DNA of 6,203 nucleotides from an uncultured Nitrospinaceae bacterium (GCA_905182935.1 CAJJDL010000134.1:1-6203), one strand, 5' to 3'; positions 1-6,203 are shown, numbered from the stretch's first letter. Made by a program: numbers and translations. The notes: generated from the letters alone by a model not told the origin.

Positions 1-1689
1 AACCTCCTCATTAATTACATTGGACTGACTTGTCATTTCTATTGTGCCTGATTGAATATCTTCAGGTTTATCATTTTTATAAGTCCTTCTAGATTGACTA
101 ACCGCTCGCCTGGGTTGTCTATGCTTACTATTTTCACCCCCACTTACTATTGTTTTGCCTGTAATAGTGGTAATGCTAGAATCCAGATTTGATATTTCTT
201 CTTCGGTTTTCTTGGTAACAAAGTATTTAAAATCCACCCAGGAAATAGCTGTTGTACTAATAAACTCAAGTTCGAATTGAAGTTTTTCTTGAAGATTTAG
301 CAAAAATTTTACTTTTTTATTAAGCATATATTCAATAACATCAGGAGAAACTTCAACTTTTATTTTTTTAACCTTACCGCTTGCCAAGTGTTCATTAATC
401 TTCCGTAAAACATGCACAACAATATAATTAAGTGATCGCACAACACCGGTACCCGAACAAGAAGAACAAGCAATAAAAGCACCTTGCTGAACTGGTGGTG
501 CCAACCTTTGACGAGACATTTCAAGCAAACCAAATTTTGAAATTCTAGCCATATTAATTCTAGCTTTATCAAGTTTACAAATTTTCTTTAATTCCTTCTC
601 AACCAAAGCCTGGTTTTTCTTATGAAACATATCAATAAAGTCGATCACAACCAGACCGCCAAGATCTCTCAATCGTAATTGTCTGCCAATCTCTATAGCA
701 GCTTCAAGATTAGTATTAAGGGCTGTTTCCTCTAATTGACTAGCACTTGTAGTTTTGCCTGAATTAACATCTATGCTTACCATTGCTTCACCCGAATCAA
801 AAACAATTGACCCACCCGCCGGCAAGAGTACTTTTCGTTGATATAAAGATTCGATCTGATCTTCTATTTTAAAACGAGAAAAAATTGGCTGCGTATCTTG
901 GTATAACTTTACCCTGTTTTCCAGTTTCGGCATTACCATCCGCATAAAACTCTTTACTGCCTTGTAAGACTCAACGTTATCCACAAGAACTTCAGATGTT
1001 TCTGTTGTAAAGTTATCTCTAACTAGACGAACCACCATGTCAGCTTCCTGATAAAGAAGGTATGGAGCCTTTTGAACACTTTTTTCTTGCGATGTTGTTA
1101 AATTTTCCCATACCATAAGGAGTCGATTAAGATCTTTTTGTAGTTCAGTTTTTGTTCTACCAACTCCGGCAGTCCTGATAATCAATCCTAAATTTTTTGG
1201 CAGCTCAAAATCCGCTACAAGCGTTTTTAAGTTTTTACGTTCTTCTCCATCTTCTATTTTACGCGAAACTGCACTTGCATGAGAACCGGACATTAAGACA
1301 AGAAACCTACCAGGAAGGGAAATACTGTTAGTGAGAGAAGGTCCTTTTGCATCTCGACTTTCTTTCGCCACCTGCACTAAAATTTCTTGACCACGCACTA
1401 AAACATCTTGAATTCGGACATGAGATTTTTTTTCACCTGTATCGACATAAGACTCTTTTAAAACATCTTTAAAGGGAAGAAAACCATATTTAGTACCCCC
1501 AAAATTAACAAATGCTGCTTCAATAGCTGGTTCGACTCTATTAATTACCCCTAGGTATATATTTCCTTTAATTTTTTCTTGTGATACGTTCTCTACTATA
1601 TAATCATTTATTTTACCGTCTTCCAATATAACAGCGCGGCAAACTTCTGGATGATCTCTATTAATCATCATTGATAATTTTTTAGGCAT
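1..1689 (-). CDS. rne: Ribonuclease E/G family endoribonuclease (3' end beyond window)
   Basis: Partial gene: 563 codons are open from ATG at 1689 to the left edge with no stop. The family cuts single-stranded RNA 5'-end-dependently in mRNA decay and rRNA/tRNA maturation, near the inner membrane in many bacteria. I translated it by hand; it follows E. coli RNase E closely with a shift of +4. Residues about 38-122 form the S1 RNA-binding region (GNIYLGVINRVEPAIEAAF). The catalytic core carries metal-binding D307 (VSIDVNSG) and D350 (VVIDFIDM). The zinc-link cysteines are C408 and C411 (CSSCSGTG), followed by the small domain to about 490. From about 495 the sequence becomes polar and low in complexity, with a basic patch at 522-541 (KHRQPRRAVSQSRRTYK). 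That resembles an RNase E-type tail more than the short RNase G, but its full length is unseen, so rng remains possible. The start is fixed by an in-frame TAA five codons upstream and a GAGGA just before the ATG. Met7/Met8 are possible but lack a site. Confidence 0.95.
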   Translation of the reverse strand, partial: MPKKLSMMINRDHPEVCRAVILEDGKINDYIVENVSQEKIKGNIYLGVINRVEPAIEAAFVNFGGTKYGFLPFKDVLKESYVDTGEKKSHVRIQDVLVRGQEILVQVAKESRDAKGPSLTNSISLPGRFLVLMSGSHASAVSRKIEDGEERKNLKTLVADFELPKNLGLIIRTAGVGRTKTELQKDLNRLLMVWENLTTSQEKSVQKAPYLLYQEADMVVRLVRDNFTTETSEVLVDNVESYKAVKSFMRMVMPKLENRVKLYQDTQPIFSRFKIEDQIESLYQRKVLLPAGGSIVFDSGEAMVSIDVNSGKTTSASQLEETALNTNLEAAIEIGRQLRLRDLGGLVVIDFIDMFHKKNQALVEKELKKICKLDKARINMARISKFGLLEMSRQRLAPPVQQGAFIACSSCSGTGVVRSLNYIVVHVLRKINEHLASGKVKKIKVEVSPDVIEYMLNKKVKFLLNLQEKLQFELEFISTTAISWVDFKYFVTKKTEEEISNLDSSITTITGKTIVSGGENSKHRQPRRAVSQSRRTYKNDKPEDIQSGTIEMTSQSNVINEEV

Positions 1690-1691
1690 GT

Positions 1692-1696
1692 TCCTC
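1692..1696 (-). promoter_or_regulatory. Ribosome binding site of the RNase E/G gene
   Basis: On the minus strand GAGGA lies two bases before the ATG at 1689 (GAGGAAC-ATG). The spacing is shorter than usual, but no better site precedes Met7 or Met8, and an in-frame TAA lies just upstream, so this supports the first ATG. Confidence 0.55.
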
Positions 1697-1751
1697 TTTC
1701 TTTAGGTGGGCTCCAATCAATAGTATCTATACAAGCTTAATTCACTAAATG

Positions 1752-1760
1752 AATATAGCA
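1752..1760 (-). promoter_or_regulatory. Possible extended -10 promoter of the RNase E/G gene
   Basis: Read on the minus strand this is TGCTATATT, which fits the extended -10 pattern TGnTATAAT with one mismatch in the hexamer. Transcription would begin near 1745 and leave a leader of about 55 bases. No convincing -35 hexamer lies 16-18 bases upstream. In such AT-rich DNA a match like this can arise by chance, so this is a candidate only. Confidence 0.3.
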
Positions 1761-1841
1761 TGAGTTTAATACTTATTGAGGCCAATTAGTTGTTTATTTT
1801 TAATAGCTTACCTAATTTAGAATAATCTAAGGCATAAATGG

Positions 1842-1863
1842 CATTAAATTACTTAATTTAATG
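1842..1863. repeat. Perfect 10-bp inverted repeat, possible operator
   Basis: CATTAAATTA is followed by two bases (CT) and then by its exact reverse complement TAATTTAATG. The near-continuous symmetry looks more like a dimeric regulator's binding site than an RNA terminator: the stem is almost all A/T and no T-run follows. It lies about 125 bases upstream of the pgk start and 150 upstream of the rne start, so it could act on either. The function is inferred from symmetry and position only. Confidence 0.4.
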
Positions 1864-1884
1864 TACAAGAGCACTCATCACGCT

Positions 1885-1905
1885 TATTAGAAATATCCTC
1901 TAATA
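1885..1905. repeat. 7-bp inverted repeat
   Basis: TATTAGA at 1885-1891 and TCTAATA at 1899-1905 are exact reverse complements separated by 7 bases. It immediately precedes a second dyad. It could be a regulator site or a weak hairpin in a transcript; AT-rich composition makes chance a real alternative. Confidence 0.3.
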
Positions 1906-1917
1906 TAATCAGATTAT
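1905..1917. repeat. 13-bp odd-centred palindrome
   Basis: ATAATC-A-GATTAT is symmetrical about the A at 1911 and shares its first base with the preceding repeat. The symmetry suits a dimeric DNA-binding protein, but nothing in the window identifies one. Confidence 0.3.
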
Positions 1918-1977
1918 CTCTTGCTAAATCAAAGACTTTCTGCAAATATAAATTTTAGTTAAATCATTCAATTCTAC

Positions 1978-1985
1978 TATAAAAT
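1978..1985 (+). promoter_or_regulatory. Possible -10 element of pgk, very near the start codon
   Basis: TATAAAAT stands three bases before the ATG at 1989; its TATAAA hexamer matches the -10 consensus at five of six positions. If used, transcription would begin at or within a few bases of the first ATG, giving an almost leaderless mRNA. That would fit the absence of a Shine-Dalgarno sequence. The -35 position (about 1954-1960, TTTAGTT) matches poorly. An upstream promoter with a longer leader is equally possible. Confidence 0.25.
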
Positions 1986-1988
1986 CAT

Positions 1989-3539
1989 ATGGAAATGCAT
2001 ACAGGGATGGTTTCATTAGATACATTAACTACTGAACAACTAAAAGGTAAAACTATATTCATTCGATGCGATTTTAATGTTCCATTGATTTCGACCACAA
2101 AAGGCTATTATCGAGTAGCCGATGATACTCGTATGAGACGTTTTTTTGATACAACATTTAAAAAAATCCATGATCTCACCGAAGGCGATTGCCGAATTAT
2201 TATTGGTTCTCACCTAGGGAGACCTCAAAAACAAAAGGACCATATTGGATGGGATGGAATATTTAATATACAGTTTGTTAGTTCTCATTTCGATACATTG
2301 ATTCGTCGACTCCATGATGATACATATACCATTTTCCCTCCAGAAATTATAGACTCTCACATGAAGCATTCCTTGGAAATTGCAGCCCATAAGCGCATGC
2401 CACCCGGTGGAATAAAATTTCTTCCTAACCTCAGGTACTTATTAGATCCATCTAGACCGGATACGTACAGGCAAGAGTTTATATATGAACTTGCAAACGT
2501 ATCTGATATATATATAAACTGTGCCTTTGGATGCAGTCACCGAATCACAAAAAGCATAAAAATGTTACCTCAGCTAATGAAATCTCAAAATAAACTGGTA
2601 GTCGCTGGGACCCTCTTAAGCGAGGAAATCAAAAGTCTAGGGAACTTTGGCCAAAAAATAATAAGTCAGCCTAAAAAAACAGTAGTCATTGCCGGTGGAT
2701 CGAAGGTTTCAGACAAACTAGCTGTATTAAAACAGTTTGTGCATACTGGGGTCAAGGCAATTTTTATTGGCGGAAAGATGGTGAACGCATTTTTGCTTGC
2801 TCAAAAATCAAAATCTAAAATAAAATCCTTTGATATTTCTGATATTCCAGCTAGTTTACTTAACTCGAACAATGAAACTAATAATGACTTAGTTAATGAG
2901 GTGGGTCTTGCAGCAGAAATATTAGACCTATCAACTAAAAAAAAGGTTGATTTAATTTTTCCCCAAGATTACAAATGTGTCAATGAATTCAAGTCATCTA
3001 AGTATTTCATTAAATCAGAACTCAACTTTGAAAAAGAAATACAACTAGACCTAGGGCCTCAAACAATAGAGAATTTCAAGGATACTATCCTGTCCGATGG
3101 AGTTGAAAATATTTTATGGAATGGTCCTCTAGGAGCTTATGATCACCCAACAAACTCTGATTACATAGAAGGATCTTTAGAGTTAGCTAAACTTTTATTT
3201 GAAGAAGCTCTGACAAATAAAAAATTTTCCGTTGTTATAGGGGGTGGAGATTCAGCTGCGATCCTCAGTAAAATTGGAGCCAATCAATTAAAAAATCTAA
3301 TAAGACAATGCTTAGAAAAGCAACTAGCAGCACCAATAAATCGAAGTTTGATTAATTTGGATTTTACAGTTGATGATAACTATCTGTTATGGAATTACCT
3401 GTCATCTAATTTTTTTATTTCAACGGGTGGAGGGGCTACTCTAGAATTTTTAGAGAAATTTCTCAAATCCGAAGGAAATGGCGAGCTAGCATCTTACCTA
3501 CCGGGGACTTCAACATTAATGGAGCTAACTACGGCATGA
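1989..3539 (+). CDS. pgk: Divergent, enlarged phosphoglycerate kinase
   Basis: Phosphoglycerate kinase is a cytosolic enzyme of glycolysis and the Calvin cycle that transfers phosphate between 1,3-bisphosphoglycerate and ADP. The N-domain carries RCDFNVPL (R26, D28, N30), DDTR (R48), SHLGRP (H75, R78), FLPNLRY (R149) and AFGCSHR (R185). The nucleotide domain carries GGSKVSDK (K239), LDLGP (353-357), WNGPLG (377-382), GGGDSAA (418-424) and ISTGGGA (477-483). At 516 residues it is about 100-120 longer than most bacterial PGKs. Extra sequence lies after SHLGRP, around 273-320, between G430 and F475 (about 35-40 residues), and near the C-terminus. Family-conserved positions differ: NDAFG reads NCAFG (C178), HRAHAS reads HRITKS, and HIST reads FIST (F476). 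Core binding residues remain, so activity is plausible but unproven; it may be a paralogue. Starts at 1989, 1995 and 2007 are all possible and none has a proper ribosome binding site. The 3' end overlaps the opposing glycosyltransferase gene. Confidence 0.92.
   Translation: MEMHTGMVSLDTLTTEQLKGKTIFIRCDFNVPLISTTKGYYRVADDTRMRRFFDTTFKKIHDLTEGDCRIIIGSHLGRPQKQKDHIGWDGIFNIQFVSSHFDTLIRRLHDDTYTIFPPEIIDSHMKHSLEIAAHKRMPPGGIKFLPNLRYLLDPSRPDTYRQEFIYELANVSDIYINCAFGCSHRITKSIKMLPQLMKSQNKLVVAGTLLSEEIKSLGNFGQKIISQPKKTVVIAGGSKVSDKLAVLKQFVHTGVKAIFIGGKMVNAFLLAQKSKSKIKSFDISDIPASLLNSNNETNNDLVNEVGLAAEILDLSTKKKVDLIFPQDYKCVNEFKSSKYFIKSELNFEKEIQLDLGPQTIENFKDTILSDGVENILWNGPLGAYDHPTNSDYIEGSLELAKLLFEEALTNKKFSVVIGGGDSAAILSKIGANQLKNLIRQCLEKQLAAPINRSLINLDFTVDDNYLLWNYLSSNFFISTGGGATLEFLEKFLKSEGNGELASYLPGTSTLMELTTA
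3494..3539. other. 46-base convergent gene overlap
   Basis: The last 14 codons and TGA of pgk (plus) are read on the other strand as the last codons and TAA of the GT9 gene. The overlap includes the LPGTSTL segment that corresponds to the normal C-terminus of PGK. Neither gene can have a conventional terminator before the other's coding sequence, and I found no strong hairpin with a T-run nearby. Confidence 0.85.
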
Positions 3540-5245
3540 AAAGTATTAACATTAGAACTTTTAAATTTATTTGATACGGGTATTAATAAACTAACTAACG
3601 AAGCACATTCTTCAAGTAATTTTACATAACACCCCTTGGTATCAAGAGCCAATTGAGTTGGCTCATTTTCTTGAATATTTTCTTTCCGCTTAACAAACAT
3701 ATCTGTAATTGATTTAAGCTCAGGATTAACAAATCCAATTTGATTAATTCTTTTATCCAATTTTTCTATTTCTTCAGCCAATATCTTTACTGCATCAATT
3801 GTTTTAGTTAAGTTACCACTTGAGCATAAATTGATAATTTCATTAGTTAATTTTATACCAATAGACGCAATACCATTAAGAGATTTCAAGGTAGCCATTT
3901 TATCATCTATTTGCATGCATAGTTTATCAGTATTATTACAATCATATTCTCGAAATAGTAATTCTCCAATATCGCAGTGAGTATTATTTTTATCCATTTC
4001 TTGACCTAGAGATTTCAACCAATGCTCAGCGTAAACTTCTCTAATAACATCATTTAACGTTATGGGGTGCTTTATCAATGAACGAAGTCTTAAACGACTA
4101 TCTTCTCCTATATAGGTATTAAAAATATTTATTTCATCCATATTAGACATTGTTTTAGTTATTTCCCATACACCGTTAGCATGATGCCTTTGAATCATTA
4201 ATAATAAATGATCTGGCTGTACTTTATGAACACAGACAATATTATTACACTCAACACCATAACTACATGGAGCACATTCTATACGAGCCTGAAAGATAAC
4301 ATGACCTGGACTATAAGGAGCGGTCTCATAAGGATGAGCATGTGCAAAAAATAACCCAACTACAGTTGTTCCAACGGCTGCAGCAATATGCATAGTTCCG
4401 GTGTCATTGGTGATTAAATATGAACAACGTTTTACTAATGAGGATAACTCATCGACATTAGTTCGACCTGTAAGATCAATTAATTCATCTTTATATTTCG
4501 AAAAATAAACTATTTGTTCACCCAATTCCTTTTCGGAGTCTATTCCAAATAAAATCAATTTTGCACCAAGGCTTTCTATTAAGCCATCGGCAAGAATGGC
4601 AAAAGACTTAGGGGACCACCGTCTACCTTCAATACTAGAACCAGCCTGCATTCCAATAATAAGGTCACCTTCCTTAATAGAGTTACTAAATTTTTTAATT
4701 AGGATCTTTATATCGATCGAACTTGGGATTAGATGAATAGGGTTATTTTCAGGGGTAACACCAGCACCTCTAGTAAATATTTCCACAAGATTAAAAGGGT
4801 TAATCCTACGATTAAATGGCTCCGTGCCAAAGTACTGCATCCAAGGATCAAAAGTTATACGATCCCCATTATTATCACACCCAAAACCACGCACATTATT
4901 GATACCTAAATAAGAAATCATAAAAGCACTTAATTTTGAATGGCTTAAATTAATTAATAAATCATAGTTATTAATTTTTAATTCATCCAATAGTGACTCT
5001 AAGTATCTATAAAGATCAATCCAAAGAAAACCATTTAGACTTTTTCTATCTCTAAATTGCTTTATATCAATAACTACCCTTTTATTAATATGTGGAATAT
5101 TTTTTGAAAATTCTTCAAAATCCTTAGTAACCATTAATGTTATATTTGAATCACGGTATTTTTTTCTGAGCCCAGTTATAGTGGGAGTTGTTTGGATTAG
5201 GTCCCCCATTCGAGTCATATTAAGAATTAAAATATTTTTAACCAT
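3494..5245 (-). CDS. GT9 (heptosyltransferase-like) glycosyltransferase with helical C-terminal extension
   Basis: Residues 1-350 match glycosyltransferase family 9, GT-B enzymes that move heptose or a similar sugar from a nucleotide donor, typically in lipopolysaccharide core synthesis at the inner face of the membrane. The N-terminus carries the family RxGD (R12-D15, TRMGDLIQTTP), where the Asp is the expected catalytic base. The donor half shows GSSIEGRRWSPKSFA (202-216) and TNDTGTMHIAAAVGT (279-293). A cysteine cluster C324, C327, C333, C338 (ECAPC...VEC...VC) matches one seen in many GT9 proteins. Usual GT9 proteins have about 320-370 residues; this one has 583. Residues about 350-583 are mostly helical, charged and unassigned, with a possible coiled-coil stretch near 480-525. 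No signal peptide or membrane segment is evident. The ATG at 5245 overlaps the upstream gene's stop by 8 bases and has only a weak AGAG before it, implying translational coupling. The acceptor is unknown: LPS, another glycan or a surface protein. Confidence 0.88.
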   Translation of the reverse strand: MVKNILILNMTRMGDLIQTTPTITGLRKKYRDSNITLMVTKDFEEFSKNIPHINKRVVIDIKQFRDRKSLNGFLWIDLYRYLESLLDELKINNYDLLINLSHSKLSAFMISYLGINNVRGFGCDNNGDRITFDPWMQYFGTEPFNRRINPFNLVEIFTRGAGVTPENNPIHLIPSSIDIKILIKKFSNSIKEGDLIIGMQAGSSIEGRRWSPKSFAILADGLIESLGAKLILFGIDSEKELGEQIVYFSKYKDELIDLTGRTNVDELSSLVKRCSYLITNDTGTMHIAAAVGTTVVGLFFAHAHPYETAPYSPGHVIFQARIECAPCSYGVECNNIVCVHKVQPDHLLLMIQRHHANGVWEITKTMSNMDEINIFNTYIGEDSRLRLRSLIKHPITLNDVIREVYAEHWLKSLGQEMDKNNTHCDIGELLFREYDCNNTDKLCMQIDDKMATLKSLNGIASIGIKLTNEIINLCSSGNLTKTIDAVKILAEEIEKLDKRINQIGFVNPELKSITDMFVKRKENIQENEPTQLALDTKGCYVKLLEECASLVSLLIPVSNKFKSSNVNTFHAVVSSINVEVPGR

Positions 5246-6203
5246 TATTAGACTCTGTTTTAACCAGTTGATCTGTCATTAAAACAAGTAATTCTTCCTT
5301 ACTTAAATCACCTGTCGAAACACCAATTTGATCAACCATTGTTTTAATTGAAAAATCATTCGAACCACGAAATTGCTCAAGATATTTTCCCAGGTCTGTA
5401 GACAAACCAGCGTAATCAATGCTGCTACTCAACGGGTCTCTAGGTTCAACCTTAAATCTAGTCGTCAACTGATCTAAGTTATCCATAAATATATAAATAA
5501 GCATTTCCTCCATACGATGTTGAATCGTATGCTCTTTTAAAACTCGTTCTTTACCACAACTAGCAATTACCTTAGCTTCATCAGAGTTATTCAAGTAGTA
5601 ATCAATTTTTTCACACAGATCATCAACGGAACTAAATGTTACAATTTCCTTTAAAGGATCTATTAAGTCATCTAATTCAGAACGATCATCAATTAACTGA
5701 AACCCACCGCAGGCAGCGATTTCAAAAGTTCTAGGATTTACAAAGTCGCCAACAGGGTTTACACCCTCGTGAAACGAAGAAGAATGTAAATTTAAATTAA
5801 TCTTAGCTGCATTATAAATTTTTATAATATTATCTGAATTAAGACGCTTATTATTATTTTGAATTCGGGAACCAAGAATTGAGTTCAAATTCCATTCAGT
5901 TCCCCATATTTTAAAATCATAATCAAGTAAACGAGGAAATGATTGCACTCTATTAAAATAGCCGGCACCCATAAAGGATACATCCGAAGAATACTTATAT
6001 CTCTCTTCTGTGCATAATGAGATTTTCCTATGAACACTTGGCAAACATGCTTGTGGAAGATAATAGTGATTTTCAGCACCAATATCACTTAGTTTTTCAA
6101 AAAATTCTCCCCTCTGAATAGTGAAAAAATAATCATAACAAGAACCAATATCTTTCCAATATGTAAGATTTCTAAAATCTTCAACAAACCAAAAAGCAAC
6201 TGG
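5238..6203 (-). CDS. CgeB-family glycosyltransferase (5' part beyond window)
   Basis: Partial gene: 321 codons are open from the right edge to TAA at 5238-5240. The 53 codons upstream of 6044 belong to the protein, since they read PVAFWFVEDFRNLTYW, YDYFFTIQRGEF and YLPQA, all typical of this family. The true start therefore lies outside the window. Counting from the edge, DVSFMGAGYFNR is at 74-85, FKIWGTEW near 97-104, KINLNLHSSSFHEGVN at 134-149 and NPRTFEIAACGGF at 156-168. The last is the donor-binding segment of the GT-B C-terminal domain (group-1-like transferase, CgeB type). A helical tail follows residue 230. Members add sugars to surface structures such as spore coats, polysaccharides or flagella; the donor and acceptor here are unknown. 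The Cys-Leu-Pro after YLPQA replaces a Cys-Asp-Pro I would expect from memory. It precedes the GT9 gene in a shared transcript with an 8-base overlap. Confidence 0.88.
   Translation of the reverse strand, partial: PVAFWFVEDFRNLTYWKDIGSCYDYFFTIQRGEFFEKLSDIGAENHYYLPQACLPSVHRKISLCTEERYKYSSDVSFMGAGYFNRVQSFPRLLDYDFKIWGTEWNLNSILGSRIQNNNKRLNSDNIIKIYNAAKINLNLHSSSFHEGVNPVGDFVNPRTFEIAACGGFQLIDDRSELDDLIDPLKEIVTFSSVDDLCEKIDYYLNNSDEAKVIASCGKERVLKEHTIQHRMEEMLIYIFMDNLDQLTTRFKVEPRDPLSSSIDYAGLSTDLGKYLEQFRGSNDFSIKTMVDQIGVSTGDLSKEELLVLMTDQLVKTESNNG

Larger units (their letters stand above)
1690..1988. other. Divergent intergenic region between rne and pgk
   Basis: These 299 AT-rich bases separate two divergent genes and must hold both promoters unless one is read from further away. 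No ORF longer than about 10 codons with coding character is visible. The region contains a perfect 10-bp inverted repeat (1842-1863), a 7-bp repeat (1885-1905), an odd-centred 13-bp palindrome (1905-1917) and a 5-bp repeat (1740-1754, ATTCA/TGAAT with a 5-base loop). No hairpin is GC-rich or followed by a T-run, so I see no intrinsic terminator. Confidence 0.7.

Noticed and set aside
360..572. 70-codon minus-strand ORF
   Set aside because: It is a shadow in another frame of the RNase E/G gene, covering the codons around the zinc-link. Its hydrophobic translation has no family resemblance.
1690..1988. Riboswitch or structured non-coding RNA in the intergenic region
   Set aside because: I recognise no conserved riboswitch core. 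The dyads are short, AT-rich and not arranged as a known RNA.
3539..3562. AAAAGT/ACTTTT hairpin just after the pgk stop as a terminator
   Set aside because: Six AT-rich pairs around a 12-base loop are too weak, and the bases are coding sequence of the opposing gene.
6042..6044. TTG at 6044 as the start of the CgeB-type gene
   Set aside because: The same frame is open to the window edge and its upstream 53 codons encode typical family sequence, so the gene begins outside the window.
5885..6088. 67-codon minus-strand ORF
   Set aside because: It is out of frame with the CgeB-type gene, whose frame shows clear family motifs through the same bases.
1..6203. CRISPR array, tRNA/rRNA, insertion sequence or defence-system genes
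   Set aside because: No regularly spaced repeats, no cloverleaf or rRNA-like sequence, and no transposase, nuclease-helicase or toxin-antitoxin motifs were seen. All four genes belong to RNA-processing, central-metabolism or glycosyltransferase families.

Overview
The window is AT-rich bacterial DNA (by eye about one third G+C). It uses the standard bacterial code: TGA ends one gene and tryptophan is TGG. It holds four protein genes with almost no spare DNA. The RNase E/G family protein, the GT9 heptosyltransferase-like protein and the CgeB-type glycosyltransferase together suggest a Gram-negative bacterium. The CgeB/GT9 pair recalls deltaproteobacterial and related genomes, but lineage cannot be fixed from this sequence and that placement is an inference.

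Layout: 1-1689 (minus) is a ribonuclease E/G gene cut by the left edge. It has intact catalytic aspartates, an intact zinc-link CxxC and the start of a basic, low-complexity tail. The interval 1690-1988 is a divergent promoter region of about 300 bases with several AT-rich dyads, one a perfect 10-bp inverted repeat. 1989-3539 (plus) encodes an unusually long and divergent phosphoglycerate kinase of 516 residues. 3494-5245 (minus) encodes a 583-residue protein with an N-terminal GT9 glycosyltransferase and a helical C-terminal extension of about 235 residues. 5238-6203 (minus) is the 3' part of a CgeB-type glycosyltransferase gene cut by the right edge. Its reading frame stays open to the edge, so a start near 6044 would be artificial.

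How the genes relate: the two glycosyltransferase genes run in the same direction and overlap by 8 bases (ATGGTTAA), which implies one transcript and translational coupling. They probably act together on a surface glycan or a glycosylated surface protein; the acceptor is not visible here. The phosphoglycerate kinase gene converges on them and overlaps the glycosyltransferase 3' end by 46 bases, leaving no room for a conventional terminator. It diverges from the ribonuclease gene and may share regulatory DNA with it.

I found no tRNA, rRNA, CRISPR array, insertion sequence or evident novel defence system. The most unusual items are the inserted and substituted phosphoglycerate kinase, its convergent overlap, its lack of a recognisable ribosome binding site, and the extended GT9 protein.
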